From: Gallionella sp.
GTDB taxonomy: Bacteria > Pseudomonadota > Gammaproteobacteria > Burkholderiales > Gallionellaceae
DNA: 41,248 nucleotides
Direction of reading: 5' to 3'
Assembly: GCA_022340615.1 (NCBI GenBank)
Contig: JAJDNO010000006.1
Location: 1 to 41,248, forward strand
Below, piece after piece: positions 18,978-27,781 of the stretch. Numbering within the stretch: position 1 is the stretch's first letter; each line of letters begins with the position of its first letter. The notes below the pieces were generated by a model. The model was not told the DNA's origin. It made no database searches and saw nothing but the letters and a program-made list of their open reading frames with translations. The position numbers and the translations under genes were made by a program.

Positions 18978-19808
18978 TCAGGGGCTCTTCCAGATACCCG
19001 TGATTGGTTTCGCATCGCGGCTCGCGCCCAGTGCGGGCAGACCGTAGAAGTCGAGCAGCGTGCGCAGCACGCTGTAGTGGTCGATGTGCTGCATGCTGAT
19101 ACCCCGCTTGACCATCGGTCCAGCCAGTATCGTGACGACATGATTCTCCGCTCGAAAGTTGTCTTCATCCCAGGTCAGTATCAACAGGCTGTTGTGCCTG
19201 AATGCCCAGGCGACATACGGCTCGATATTTCTCCTCAGCCAGCGGTCCGCTTCCTCGAAGCTGCCGTCGTGCATATCGTTGATCTGGTCCGGGATCACAA
19301 ACGAGACTGTTGGCAGCCTGGAAAAATCCCGCGGAAAATCTGCGAAACGCCTGTTCAATCCTGCATCCAGCCGCGTGCCTTGCCAGCTGGCCGCGGGATT
19401 GTGCTTGCGCCGGTAGGTACCCGATGCGCAGACCAGGTCACCGGTTCTGGGCAATGACTCGGAATAAGTCGCAAAACCGAAACCCGCATCCAGCAGACGC
19501 GTTGCAAGATTGTCGCTGTTGAAAGTGTGCCTGCAGGAATCGTCTGTGACGCCCTGCGTGGAACCCGAAAACAGTGCCAGGTAATTCGGCAGACTGGGAT
19601 GCGTGACACCATGCGAATCGGTGAACAGCATGCCACGCTTCGCCAGTGCGTGGACATAAGAATTATGGTTGCGCCGGTGCATGATCTGCCCAAAACCGTG
19701 GTTCTCCTCAATCACGATCACGACATGGTCGGGGCGCGGCATCTGCTCCGCCAGTACAGCGGGCGCATACAGCATCGTGGGCAGCAATACGGCAAGCAGG
19801 CTGCGCAT
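18978..19808 (-). CDS. Secreted phosphoesterase family protein (AcpA/phospholipase C-like)
   Basis: 276 residues with a signal peptide (MRSLLAVLLPTMLYAPAVLA). Alkaline-phosphatase-superfamily phosphoesterase (PF04185 type): HVVIVIEENHGF near the start supplies the metal-binding Glu-Asn, followed by HPSLPNYLALFSGS, a central SFVIPDQINDMHDG and a C-terminal LTWDEDNF plus HYSVLRTLLDFYG. Members hydrolyse phosphate mono- or diesters outside the cytoplasm. ATG 19808 is preferred because GGAG sits 7 bp upstream; a GTG at 19829 is also in frame. It is the last gene of the leftward run that starts at the ABC transporter. The substrate cannot be told. Confidence 0.85.
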   Translation of the reverse strand: MRSLLAVLLPTMLYAPAVLAEQMPRPDHVVIVIEENHGFGQIMHRRNHNSYVHALAKRGMLFTDSHGVTHPSLPNYLALFSGSTQGVTDDSCRHTFNSDNLATRLLDAGFGFATYSESLPRTGDLVCASGTYRRKHNPAASWQGTRLDAGLNRRFADFPRDFSRLPTVSFVIPDQINDMHDGSFEEADRWLRRNIEPYVAWAFRHNSLLILTWDEDNFRAENHVVTILAGPMVKRGISMQHIDHYSVLRTLLDFYGLPALGASRDAKPITGIWKSP

Positions 19809-19834
19809 CGTGATGCTCCGGTCAGACACGATGG

Positions 19835-20011
19835 CTATTTCCCAGCCTCCTCATCAATTTGCTTCTTCGAGGCCTCGGTCGCATCCTGCACCATCTGGTC
19901 AACAGCCTTGGCCTTTTCAAGTACTTCACGCTGCGGCGCGGCAATTTTCGGCTGAGTGGGTTTGTCGCAGGCGGCGAGCGTCAGCACAACGGCAAGCAAG
20001 ATGTATTTCAT
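19835..20011 (-). CDS. Small lipoprotein, 58 residues, unknown function
   Basis: Not a recognised family. MKYILLAVVLTLAAC is a textbook lipoprotein signal with lipobox LAAC (Cys15), followed by a 43-residue charged, probably helical tail ending KKQIDEEAGK. GGAGGA lies 4 bp before ATG 20011, a strong ribosome site that decides the start; the frame open upstream is a shadow of mutM. It lies between mutM and the phosphoesterase on the same strand. It is probably anchored in the outer membrane because there is no Asp at +2 in the strict sense: the residue after Cys is Asp (CDKP), so inner-membrane retention is in fact possible under the enterobacterial +2 rule. Confidence 0.7.
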   Translation of the reverse strand: MKYILLAVVLTLAACDKPTQPKIAAPQREVLEKAKAVDQMVQDATEASKKQIDEEAGK

Positions 20012-20111
20012 GTTTCCTCCAATCCGGTAGTTTTGCCCGATCCGGCAAACCCGCAGAGACAATCCGATCTCACGGCTTAACCTCGTTTTCGGTGCAATTA
20101 CTCTAGCACAA

Positions 20112-20927
20112 TTACTTCTGGCAGGCCGGGCAGTAGAAACTGGAACGCTGCCCCTGCCTGATCTGCCTGACAGGCGTGCCGCAGCGGCGGCAGGGCTCCC
20201 CAGCCCGTCCATACACCCAGTAGTTCTGCTGGAAGTAGCCCGCCTCACCCGATGTGTTGACGAAATCACGCAGCGTGCTGCCTCCCAGCCTGATCGCTTC
20301 GGCAAGCGTTGCGCGAATTTCTTCAACCAGCCTAGCGCAGCGTGGTCGGCTGAGTTTTCCTGCGGCGAGCTGCGGCCTGATGCCGGCGCGGAACAGCGCC
20401 TCGTTCGCGTAAATGTTGCCCACTCCGACCACGACATGGTTGTCCATGATGCATTGCTTGATACTGACGCTGCGCCCGCGTGTGGCCTGGTAAAGGTAGT
20501 TTGCATCGAAATCTTTCTCCAGTGGTTCCGGACCGAGTGATGCGAGCAGCGGATGAGCAGCCGGATCGCCTTCATGCCACAGCACCGCCCCGAACCGGCG
20601 CGGGTCGCGCAATCGCATCAGCGTGCCATTGGCCAGCACCAGATCGAAATGATCGTGTTTGTCCGGTGGCGTATTCGCAGGCAGGATGCGCAGGCTGCCG
20701 GACATGCCCAGGTGCAGGATCAATGTGCCTCTGCCGCAATCCATCAGCAGGTATTTGGCGCGGCGTTTGAGCGATCGAATCGTTTGCCCGCGCAACAGCT
20801 TCGGCAGGCTTTTCGGGATCGGCCAGCGCAGGCTGCCGTTGCGGATAACTGCACCCTTGATCGTAAGCCCGGTCAGATGCGCGGCCAGTCCGCGCCGCGT
20901 GGTCTCGACTTCAGGAAGTTCAGGCAT
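20112..20927 (-). CDS. mutM: Formamidopyrimidine-DNA glycosylase MutM (Fpg)
   Basis: 271 residues. The catalytic N-terminus [14 protein letters not shown] supplies Pro2 (Schiff base) and Glu3; [10 protein letters not shown] contains the conserved lysine; [17 protein letters not shown] is the helix-two-turn-helix region; and the C-terminal zinc finger is [10 protein letters not shown]...YCPAC. It removes 8-oxoguanine and formamidopyrimidines from DNA and nicks the AP site. It starts 12 bp after the ABC accessory gene on the same strand, so it may be co-transcribed with the transporter. Confidence 0.97.
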   Translation of the reverse strand: MPELPEVETTRRGLAAHLTGLTIKGAVIRNGSLRWPIPKSLPKLLRGQTIRSLKRRAKYLLMDCGRGTLILHLGMSGSLRILPANTPPDKHDHFDLVLANGTLMRLRDPRRFGAVLWHEGDPAAHPLLASLGPEPLEKDFDANYLYQATRGRSVSIKQCIMDNHVVVGVGNIYANEALFRAGIRPQLAAGKLSRPRCARLVEEIRATLAEAIRLGGSTLRDFVNTSGEAGYFQQNYWVYGRAGEPCRRCGTPVRQIRQGQRSSFYCPACQK

Positions 20928-20939
20928 GGGCCAATAGGT

Positions 20940-22334
20940 CTAGGAACGGCGGCGCTTCCACCAGATATACCCCCCCGCTCCCGCCAGCAGCAGCGGCAAC
21001 ACCAGCAGGAAGATGCCGCTGATGATTTCGAGCTGCATTCTGCTCAGTTCCAGCTTGCTGTCTTTCGCTGGGCGCAATTTCTGCGTGATCAGGTGTTCCT
21101 CTCCGGCAAGCCAGTTCACCATGTTCAGGCCCAGATCGACATTGCCGCCATTGCCGGCAAAGCTGTTGGACAGGAACGCGCCGTTGCCGACCACCACCAC
21201 GCGCTGATCGCGGTCGTTGATGCGTCGCTGCAGTGCGACCGCGATCACGACCGGCCCGCGCGTGTCTTGCCGCTTGTCAAAATGAAGTTTCGGCGATTTG
21301 CCTGTCGGCAGTGTCCGGCTCACCCAGCCGCGCGGCGCAACCTCGACCAGAGGGTGGTGTTGCCAGTTCGTCGCATCATTCGAAGCATCGTCACCAGAAT
21401 CTGGCGTGCTCTCATCCCACAGCAGCGGACGGGCGGATGGAAACGCGGTGGTCAGGTCGAAATTGCGCGTGATCGCGCTGGGCGGGTAGTCGGCGGCCAG
21501 CGCCCAGTTGGCGGGTGCATTCATCTCCGCCGCAGCCGGGTCGATCACGAAGCCGGGCGGAAGCTGCAGGCCAAGCTTCTCGGCAAGCAGCTCCAGCCCG
21601 TGCAGTGGCCCCGGGTCCACCAGCCAGAGCAGGTTGCCGCCGCGATCGACATAACGGATGATTTTGTCCACTTCGCCGGGCAACAGGTCGACCTGCGGCT
21701 GGGTGATCACCAGCACGGTAGTATTTTGCGGAACTTGCTGGGCCAGCGCCAGGTTAAGGGCGGCGATGCGAAAACCGCTCTGCTTCAACTTTGCACCGAA
21801 CACCGATCCGAGGTCGAAGTTGGCAATACCGTCGAGTTTGGGTTCGCCGTGACCTTCCAGATACATCACGGTCTGACCGCCGGCATGCGCGAGACGCAGC
21901 AGTGTAGAAGAAACGATTGCTTCGTTGATCTTGGTCAGGTGTTCGCTGCGTCCGTCGTATTCGATCACCATTTCGCCGTTGAAACGCACCTGTGCGGCGC
22001 GGGCCTTTTCGGTCTCCTTGGACGGATCGACAAATACAACTTTTATATCGGGCTTGTAACGCTGATACAGCGACAGAAAATTGCCGATGATCTTGCGTAT
22101 GTCACCGAGCCGCGCATCCTGCTCGGTCGCATACACGGTGATCCTGACCGGGCCATCCATCTGCTTGAGAACCTCGATGCTGTCCGGGTCCAGGCTGTTG
22201 ATGCTGTTGTAGGTGACATCGCGCTGCAGGTGATGTTTCGCTGCAAGGTAGCCCAGACCCGACGCAGCGCCCAGCACCAGCATCACAAACAGCAGATTGC
22301 GTATCACGGGATTGCGCGCGAATTCATGCATCAT
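20940..22334 (-). CDS. GldG-like ABC transporter accessory protein
   Basis: 464 residues. A membrane helix at about 12-32 is followed by a large extracytoplasmic part with the ABC_transp_aux/GldG signature: DVTYNSINSLDPDSIEVLKQMDGPVRITVYAT, then FLSLYQRYKPDIKVVFVDPSK, and a thioredoxin- or GATase-like segment VMYLEGHGEPKL. A second helix at the very C-terminus (about 435-458) precedes KRRRS. In Bacteroidetes gliding systems GldG works with GldA (ATPase) and GldF (permease); here the same trio occurs in a betaproteobacterium, where the cargo is unknown. It starts 3 bp after the permease stop and is followed closely by mutM. Confidence 0.85.
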   Translation of the reverse strand: MMHEFARNPVIRNLLFVMLVLGAASGLGYLAAKHHLQRDVTYNSINSLDPDSIEVLKQMDGPVRITVYATEQDARLGDIRKIIGNFLSLYQRYKPDIKVVFVDPSKETEKARAAQVRFNGEMVIEYDGRSEHLTKINEAIVSSTLLRLAHAGGQTVMYLEGHGEPKLDGIANFDLGSVFGAKLKQSGFRIAALNLALAQQVPQNTTVLVITQPQVDLLPGEVDKIIRYVDRGGNLLWLVDPGPLHGLELLAEKLGLQLPPGFVIDPAAAEMNAPANWALAADYPPSAITRNFDLTTAFPSARPLLWDESTPDSGDDASNDATNWQHHPLVEVAPRGWVSRTLPTGKSPKLHFDKRQDTRGPVVIAVALQRRINDRDQRVVVVGNGAFLSNSFAGNGGNVDLGLNMVNWLAGEEHLITQKLRPAKDSKLELSRMQLEIISGIFLLVLPLLLAGAGGYIWWKRRRS

Positions 22335-22337
22335 GGC

Positions 22338-23081
22338 TCACCCGTATCTGCGGTTGTTGTGCAGCCGCCTGATCGCCAGCAACAGGAACACTGCCGTGAA
22401 CAGCACAAAATAGGCCGCATCGCTGCTGTCCAGCAGCCCGTCATTGAAATTCAGGAAGTGATGCAGCGGCGAGATCGCATGCCACGGCGAATCACCTGCT
22501 ACCGCGCTGATGTCTGCCAGCCACAAGCCGAACAGCAACGCAAACGTGCCGATCGCGGCAATCACGGGTTGAGCGGTGAGAGCGGAAATGTACAGGCCCA
22601 GCGCGACATAACCGGCGGTGAGCAGGAACAGGCCGAGGATATTGCTCAGCAGCAGGCCGTTGTCGAGACTGGTGCCGAACGACAGGGTATACAGCATCAG
22701 CGGCACAGCGGCGATCAGCACGGCCAAAAACACCAGCAAGCCGAGGAATTTTCCAAGCACGATGTGCAGGCCGGAAAGCGGCGACGAGAGCAGCAGCGCA
22801 AGTGTCTGGTTGCGCCGCTCCTCCGCGATCAGGCGCATCGTGAACAGCGGCACCAGCATCATCAGCAGCAGCGCGACCGTGTTGAACATCGGTGCGGCGA
22901 CCATGTTCGTCACCCCTGGCGGATTGGCGATCTTTGCTAGTTGCGGCTGGACTTCGAGAAATGCATCGAGCCGAGCAAGGAAGAACCACGCGAAAATGAA
23001 TTGCAGCGCTGCCAGCACGAACCAGGTCGACGGCATCGCAAAAAGGCTGCGCAGCTCGCGCAGGGCAATCAGGCGGATCAT
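22338..23081 (-). CDS. ABC-2 type permease (GldF-like)
   Basis: 247 residues with about six membrane helices: near 15-35, 60-82, 105-130, 140-165, 172-195 and 222-242. The segment LIAEERRNQTLALLLSSPLSGLHIVLGKFLG is the cytoplasmic coupling region typical of ABC-2/GldF permeases. The ATG overlaps the ATPase stop by 4 bp and the accessory gene follows 3 bp after its stop, so the three products are made together. Confidence 0.9.
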   Translation of the reverse strand: MIRLIALRELRSLFAMPSTWFVLAALQFIFAWFFLARLDAFLEVQPQLAKIANPPGVTNMVAAPMFNTVALLLMMLVPLFTMRLIAEERRNQTLALLLSSPLSGLHIVLGKFLGLLVFLAVLIAAVPLMLYTLSFGTSLDNGLLLSNILGLFLLTAGYVALGLYISALTAQPVIAAIGTFALLFGLWLADISAVAGDSPWHAISPLHHFLNFNDGLLDSSDAAYFVLFTAVFLLLAIRRLHNNRRYG

Positions 23082-24097
23082 CGTTCCGCTCCCGGGTCGG
23101 ACGGACCGGGCTGCCGGTCGCCTGCAGCGGACCGGGCAACTGCTGCGGTTTCCGCATCGGTGATGCTGACGAACACTTCTTCCAGAGTGGCCTGCAGCGG
23201 GGTCAGTTGTTCAAGTTGCCAGCCCTGCTGTTCCGCCAGGGTCAGCAGCTCAGCCCTGGGATCGTGCTCCGGAGCATGCAGGACGCGGAATTGCGTATCG
23301 GAAAGCAGCTCGACGCGGGCTATGCCTTCGATGGACTCCAGAACGGCAAGCGGAGGCGGGTTGCGCAGGCCGACGACGAAACCGGATACGCTGCCGTGTT
23401 GCTGCATGTGCGCGCTGGTACCGCCGTAGATCAGCCTGCCCTGCTGCATGATCTCGATGCGATCGCAGATGCTCTCCACCTCGCCGAGCAGATGCGTGGA
23501 AAGAATAACGCTGCCCTGGTCGCCCAATTCGCGGATCAGACTGCGTATCTCGCGGATCTGCGCGGGATCGAGGCCGACCGTGGGTTCGTCCAGCACGATC
23601 ACGTCGGGCTCGTGAATGATGGCCTGCGCGATGCCGACGCGTTGCTGATAGCCCTTGGACAGCGTGCCGATGATCTTTTTGCCGACCGCTTCCAGGCCGC
23701 AGCGCTGCCGGGTCCGCGCCAGTGCCGAGGCAACCCCGGCAGCCTTCATGCCGCGCAGGCGCGCCGCAAACACCAGGTAATCGTCGACACTGAGTTCACG
23801 GTACAGCGGCGGCGTTTCCGGCAGGTAGCCGAGATGTGCCTTGGCCTGCACCGGATGATGCAACAAATCGATGCCGCAGATGTCTATGCTGCAAAGGTTA
23901 TCGCCGGCATCATCCGGCAACAGGCAGCCGGTCAGCATTTGCAGCGTGGTGGATTTCCCTGCACCGTTGTGCCCGAGCAGACCCAGCACTTCACCGCGCC
24001 TCAATTCAAGCGACACGCCGTGAACGACCTGGACATTGCCGAAGCGGCGCGCCAGGTTGCGCGCTGAGAGGGTAATTTCAGGAGCTGTGTTGGACAA
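23078..24097 (-). CDS. ABC transporter ATP-binding protein (GldA-like)
   Basis: 339 residues. Walker A GHNGAGKST, Q-loop region YLPETPPLYRELSV, signature LSKGYQQRVGIAQA, Walker B VIVLDEPTVGLDP and H-loop LSTH are all present. The YLPE...LSKGYQQR wording matches the CcmA/GldA-like exporter ATPases. After about residue 230 a C-terminal regulatory domain follows, and a 20-residue tail overlaps the permease start. It is the first gene of the leftward transporter operon and divergent from the TPR lipoprotein gene. Confidence 0.92.
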   Translation of the reverse strand: MSNTAPEITLSARNLARRFGNVQVVHGVSLELRRGEVLGLLGHNGAGKSTTLQMLTGCLLPDDAGDNLCSIDICGIDLLHHPVQAKAHLGYLPETPPLYRELSVDDYLVFAARLRGMKAAGVASALARTRQRCGLEAVGKKIIGTLSKGYQQRVGIAQAIIHEPDVIVLDEPTVGLDPAQIREIRSLIRELGDQGSVILSTHLLGEVESICDRIEIMQQGRLIYGGTSAHMQQHGSVSGFVVGLRNPPPLAVLESIEGIARVELLSDTQFRVLHAPEHDPRAELLTLAEQQGWQLEQLTPLQATLEEVFVSITDAETAAVARSAAGDRQPGPSDPGAER

Positions 24098-24119
24098 GGA
24101 TCAGGACCGTCGTTGTTGT

Positions 24120-24242
24120 GTGTTTCGGAAAAACCGGACATTCGCGGGTTCGCTGGAATGTGCGGCAACGCAGATGGCCGATATATTAGCAAGAAAATTT
24201 GCCCGCAACGCAGCATGCACGATGAATCCCGGATTTTTTGCT
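24120..24242. repeat. Degenerate relative of the 28.8-kb inverted-repeat element
   Basis: In the divergent gap between the ABC ATPase and the TPR lipoprotein gene. 24191-24240 matches 28903-28952 at 35 of 50 positions by hand without gaps, including the exact block AACGCAGCA and the later GATGAA and TTTT positions; an ATATAT precedes both. The left half (24128-24185) matches its counterpart only weakly. Interpreted as an old decayed copy; a chance or functional similarity is possible. Confidence 0.4.
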
Positions 24243-24307
24243 GCGCACCTGATCTAATTGGCTTCAATATAACTTATTATTACGTACCCATCACAAGCTG
24301 CATGCTC

Positions 24308-26074
24308 ATGACCAAGTTGAAACCTCTCCTGCTCGCCTGCTTTCTGCTCAGCGCCTGTGCGCATGCCCCGGTGAATCGGGCCGTGCAACCGGATGCCGGG
24401 GACCAGGCGCAGACGAGCCAGCCAGAAGCGCCGCCTGAAGAAACAAGCGAAGCGCCACCGGAAGAATCCCGGATGGTGCTGCCCGACGTCAGTTTGAGCA
24501 GCGGCGTGCTGTATCAATACCTGCTTTCGGAAATTGCCGCCCAGCGCGGCGATGGCAAGGTTGCCGTCGATGGCAGTCTGGATCTGGCGAAAACAACGCG
24601 CGACCCGCGACTTGCGATGCGCGCCGCCAACATTGCGCTCAAGTTCGGCCAGCCCGACAAAGCTGCCGAGGCGTTCAGGATCTGGAGTGAAACCGATCCT
24701 TCATCGATGACGGCGAAACGCATGCTGTCTTCGGTATTGCTGCACATCGGCAAAATCGATCAGGCCCAAAATGAACTGGCCGGCCTGCTCAAGGCGGACG
24801 AAAAACATGTCGCGCAGAATTTCCTCCAGATTTATCAAATGCTGGCTTCCTATCCGGACCAGGCGGCTGCGCTGAAACTGATGCGCGAACTTGCTCAGCC
24901 GTATCCGCGCGTGGCTGAAGCCCATTGGGCCGTGTCACAACTGGCACATGCGTCCGGGAACGGCGAGCTTGCGCTGAAAGAGGCGCAGCGGGCACGCGAT
25001 CTGCGCCCGGAGTGGAATATGGCGGTATCCCTTGAAGCCATGTTGCTGCTTAAAAAGGATCCCCAGCGTAGTCTGGATTTGCTGCACGACTACCTGTCCA
25101 GCCATCCTGATTCGCATGAAATTCGCATGCAGTACGCGCGCGAATTGCTCGATCAGAAGCAGTTCAAGGCGGCGAGGGAACAATTCCGTTACATGGCCGA
25201 CAGGAATCCTGACAATCCCGAATTCACCTATGCGATCGCACTGATTTCGCTGCAACTGAACGATCTGGACAGTGCCGAGACTGAGCTCAAACAGTCGCTC
25301 AGCAAAGGCAAAAAGGACCAGGGTGCGGTGCTGTACTACCTGGGGCAGTTGAGCGAGGCAAAAAAAAGCGACGATGATGCAATTGCCTACTATCGCCGGA
25401 TCAGGGATGGCGATTTTCTGGTGCCGGCACAGATACGCACTGCCTATCTGCTGGGCAAGCAAGGTCACCTTGCCGAAGCCCGGCAAGTGCTGCATGAAAT
25501 ACAGCCGGCCGACGATCAGCAACGCGCAAAACTGGCGATGATCGAGGCGCAACTGTTGCGGGAGGCCAGTCAGTTCGACGAGGCATACCAGGTGTTGGAT
25601 CAGGCCCTGAAAAAACAACCCGAAGATATCGACCTGCTCTACGAAACCGCGATGATGGCCGACAAGATCGGCAAGCCCGGCGTGTTCGAGAAACTGATGC
25701 GCAAGCTGATCAGAATCAAGCCGGACTATGCGCAGGCTTACAATGCCCTGGGCTACGGCATGCTGGAACGCAACGAGCATATCCCGGAAGCGATGCAACT
25801 GGTGGAAAAGGCACTGCAGCTTGACCCCAATGACCCATCAATCATGGACAGCGTGGGCTGGGGCTACTATCGCAGCGGCAAGCTGGACGAGAGCATCAAA
25901 ATGCTGCGGCGCGCATACGCGGGCGATGCCAACCCCGAAATTGCCGCACACCTCGGCGAAGTGCTGTGGATGCGCGGAGACAAGGACGAAGCGAAAAAAA
26001 TCTGGCAGGACAGCCTCAAAAACAATCCCGGGAACGAGCCGCTGCAGGCGGTCATCAGGAAATTCGATCCGTGA
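24308..26074 (+). CDS. Outer-membrane TPR lipoprotein
   Basis: 588 residues from ATG 24308 (MTKLKPLLLACFLLSAC); an ATG two codons upstream (24302) is equally possible and no clear ribosome site decides. The lipobox LSAC is followed by a Pro/Glu-rich linker with repeated EAPPEE, then TPR-like helices to the C-terminus, the best being FTYAIALISLQLNDLDSAETEL, AYNALGYGMLERNEHIPEAMQLVEKALQLDP and IMDSVGWGYYRSGKLDESIKML. The stop overlaps the lolB start (TGATG). Homologues in front of lolB-ispE are common in betaproteobacteria, but their function is unknown; TPRs suggest a scaffold at the inner face of the outer membrane. Confidence 0.88.
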   Translation: MTKLKPLLLACFLLSACAHAPVNRAVQPDAGDQAQTSQPEAPPEETSEAPPEESRMVLPDVSLSSGVLYQYLLSEIAAQRGDGKVAVDGSLDLAKTTRDPRLAMRAANIALKFGQPDKAAEAFRIWSETDPSSMTAKRMLSSVLLHIGKIDQAQNELAGLLKADEKHVAQNFLQIYQMLASYPDQAAALKLMRELAQPYPRVAEAHWAVSQLAHASGNGELALKEAQRARDLRPEWNMAVSLEAMLLLKKDPQRSLDLLHDYLSSHPDSHEIRMQYARELLDQKQFKAAREQFRYMADRNPDNPEFTYAIALISLQLNDLDSAETELKQSLSKGKKDQGAVLYYLGQLSEAKKSDDDAIAYYRRIRDGDFLVPAQIRTAYLLGKQGHLAEARQVLHEIQPADDQQRAKLAMIEAQLLREASQFDEAYQVLDQALKKQPEDIDLLYETAMMADKIGKPGVFEKLMRKLIRIKPDYAQAYNALGYGMLERNEHIPEAMQLVEKALQLDPNDPSIMDSVGWGYYRSGKLDESIKMLRRAYAGDANPEIAAHLGEVLWMRGDKDEAKKIWQDSLKNNPGNEPLQAVIRKFDP

Positions 26075-26649
26075 TGCGGCGCCTGCCGGCTTTGCGCTTA
26101 CTGGCATTTCTGGGCGTGTGCGGGCTGAGCGGATGCGCGCTGCTCCCCTCTCCTGCTTCAACGGGGGCGCGTCCGGCACATCTCGATGCTGCCTCGTTCG
26201 CGGTGAACGGCCGGATTTCGATCAACCACGACGGCGAGCGCCATTCCGCCGGGTTGCACTGGACACACCGCGGACAATCCGATGAAATCCTGCTGCTCAC
26301 TCCGCTCGGCCAGACCGCGGCGCGGATATTTCGCGACGCACACACCGCAACACTGGACAATGGCGACAGACACTACCAGGCTGGCAATGTGGAAGCGCTG
26401 ATGGAAGATGTGCTGGACTGGCATTTGCCGCTGAACGGCCTGCACCAATGGGTGCTGGGACTGCCGGACAGCGGCAGTCATGCGGAAATCACCCGGGACG
26501 ACAAGGGCCGCATCAGCGAACTGCAGCAGGATGGCTGGGATGTGCATTACTTGCGCTACGACGACAACTTGCCGGCGCGCCTGAGGCTTAGCCGCGAGCA
26601 TTTGACGCTGCTGTTGCTGATCGACCAGTGGCAATGGAATCCGAATTGA
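26074..26649 (+). CDS. lolB: Outer-membrane lipoprotein receptor LolB
   Basis: 191 residues. Lipoprotein signal with lipobox LSGC, then the LolB beta-sandwich: FAVNGRISINHDGERHSAGLHWTH is the typical first strand pair, and NGLHQWVLGLPD the conserved middle segment. LolB accepts lipoproteins from LolA and inserts them into the outer membrane; many clients occur in this window (Pal, the TPR lipoprotein). The ATG overlaps the preceding stop by one base. Position before ispE is the conserved betaproteobacterial order. Confidence 0.93.
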   Translation: MRRLPALRLLAFLGVCGLSGCALLPSPASTGARPAHLDAASFAVNGRISINHDGERHSAGLHWTHRGQSDEILLLTPLGQTAARIFRDAHTATLDNGDRHYQAGNVEALMEDVLDWHLPLNGLHQWVLGLPDSGSHAEITRDDKGRISELQQDGWDVHYLRYDDNLPARLRLSREHLTLLLLIDQWQWNPN

Positions 26650-26750
26650 GTCCGATAGCCGGCCAGCCGGTATGCCGCGCTTTTGATTCTGCGCCGACCG
26701 CAACCATTGACCGCTAAACTCCGGGTTAGCCGGAAACCGGATTATTCGAG

Positions 26751-27623
26751 ATGAAACTCTCCTGCCCCGCACCCGCAAAATTGAACCTGTTCCTGCATGT
26801 CGTCGGGCGCAGGCCGGACGGTTACCACTTGCTGCAAACCCTGTTCCGCTTCATCGATCTGCAGGACACACTGCACTTCAGCCTGCGCAACGACGGCGAT
26901 ATCTGCCGCAGCAATGTACTGGAAGGCGTGCCGGAAGCGCAGGATCTGTGCGTGCGTGCGGCGCGCCTGCTGCAAAGCGAGACCGGTTGCGTTGCGGGTG
27001 CCGACATCACGATCGATAAGCATATCCCGATGGGCGGCGGGCTGGGCGGCGGGAGTTCCGATGCTGCAACCACGCTGATCGCGCTGAATCGCCTGTGGTC
27101 TCTGGGTTTGACGCGTGCGCGCCTGATGGAACTGGGCTTGCGCCTGGGAGCAGATGTACCGGTATTCATTTTCGGTGAAAATGCGTTTGCCGAGGGGATC
27201 GGCGAGCAGTTGCAGGCTTTCCCCTTGCCTGATGCGTGGTATCTAGTGCTGTTCCCCCCGGTGCAGGTGCCGACCGGGCAGATTTTTGCACATCCAGAAT
27301 TGACACGGAATGCAGATTCCATCACAATGCGCGCCCTTTTGGAGCGGGAAAATAGCGTCCAGCGGGAGTTTCGCAACGATTTGCAGCCGGTAGTGTGCGA
27401 ACTCTACCCGGAAGTGGCGCGTTACATCGCCAGTATTGACAATTTGCGGGCCAAAAACGGTTCCGGCAAGGCGATGATGACCGGTTCGGGAGCTTGCGTT
27501 TTCGCCGAATTCGGCAGCCGCAAGCAGGCCGAAGCAGTGATGAGACAGCTGCCCCGCGGAATGCGCGGTGTGGTAGCACAAGGTTTATCCAGGCATCCGT
27601 TGCATGATTGGGTGCCGGAGTAA
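26751..27623 (+). CDS. ispE: 4-diphosphocytidyl-2-C-methyl-D-erythritol kinase IspE
   Basis: 290 residues, GHMP kinase. APAKLNLFLHVVGRRPDGYHLLQT is the family N-terminus; PMGGGLGGGSSDAAT is the phosphate-binding loop; MTGSGACVFAEF is the C-terminal GHMP motif. It phosphorylates CDP-ME in the non-mevalonate isoprenoid pathway. It starts 101 bp after lolB; tRNA-Gln and prs follow, an arrangement widely kept in betaproteobacteria. Confidence 0.97.
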   Translation: MKLSCPAPAKLNLFLHVVGRRPDGYHLLQTLFRFIDLQDTLHFSLRNDGDICRSNVLEGVPEAQDLCVRAARLLQSETGCVAGADITIDKHIPMGGGLGGGSSDAATTLIALNRLWSLGLTRARLMELGLRLGADVPVFIFGENAFAEGIGEQLQAFPLPDAWYLVLFPPVQVPTGQIFAHPELTRNADSITMRALLERENSVQREFRNDLQPVVCELYPEVARYIASIDNLRAKNGSGKAMMTGSGACVFAEFGSRKQAEAVMRQLPRGMRGVVAQGLSRHPLHDWVPE

Positions 27624-27677
27624 GGCAACACCGGCAAACCTGCGCAAACAGGTTATTGGTAATGGTGGCCGTTTTAT

Positions 27678-27752
27678 TGGGGAGTCGCCAAGTGGTAAGG
27701 CACCGGATTTTGATTCCGGCATTCGCAGGTTCGATCCCTGCCTCCCCAGCCA
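27678..27752 (+). tRNA. tRNA-Gln (anticodon TTG)
   Basis: Acceptor TGGGGAG pairs with CTCCCCA, discriminator G at 27749, encoded CCA 27750-27752. The anticodon stem CCGGA/TCCGG encloses a loop with TTG; T-arm GCAGGTTCGATCCCTGC is perfect. The U1-A72 type first pair and G73 are normal for bacterial tRNA-Gln. It is between ispE and prs, probably co-transcribed. Confidence 0.97.
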
Positions 27753-27781
27753 GTTTTCTGAGTAAATATTGAGGGATTGAC

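Noticed and set aside
20553-22940. 795-codon plus-strand open frame
   Set aside because: It is antisense to mutM and the ABC accessory and permease genes, Gln/Arg/His-rich with no domain; a GC-driven shadow frame.
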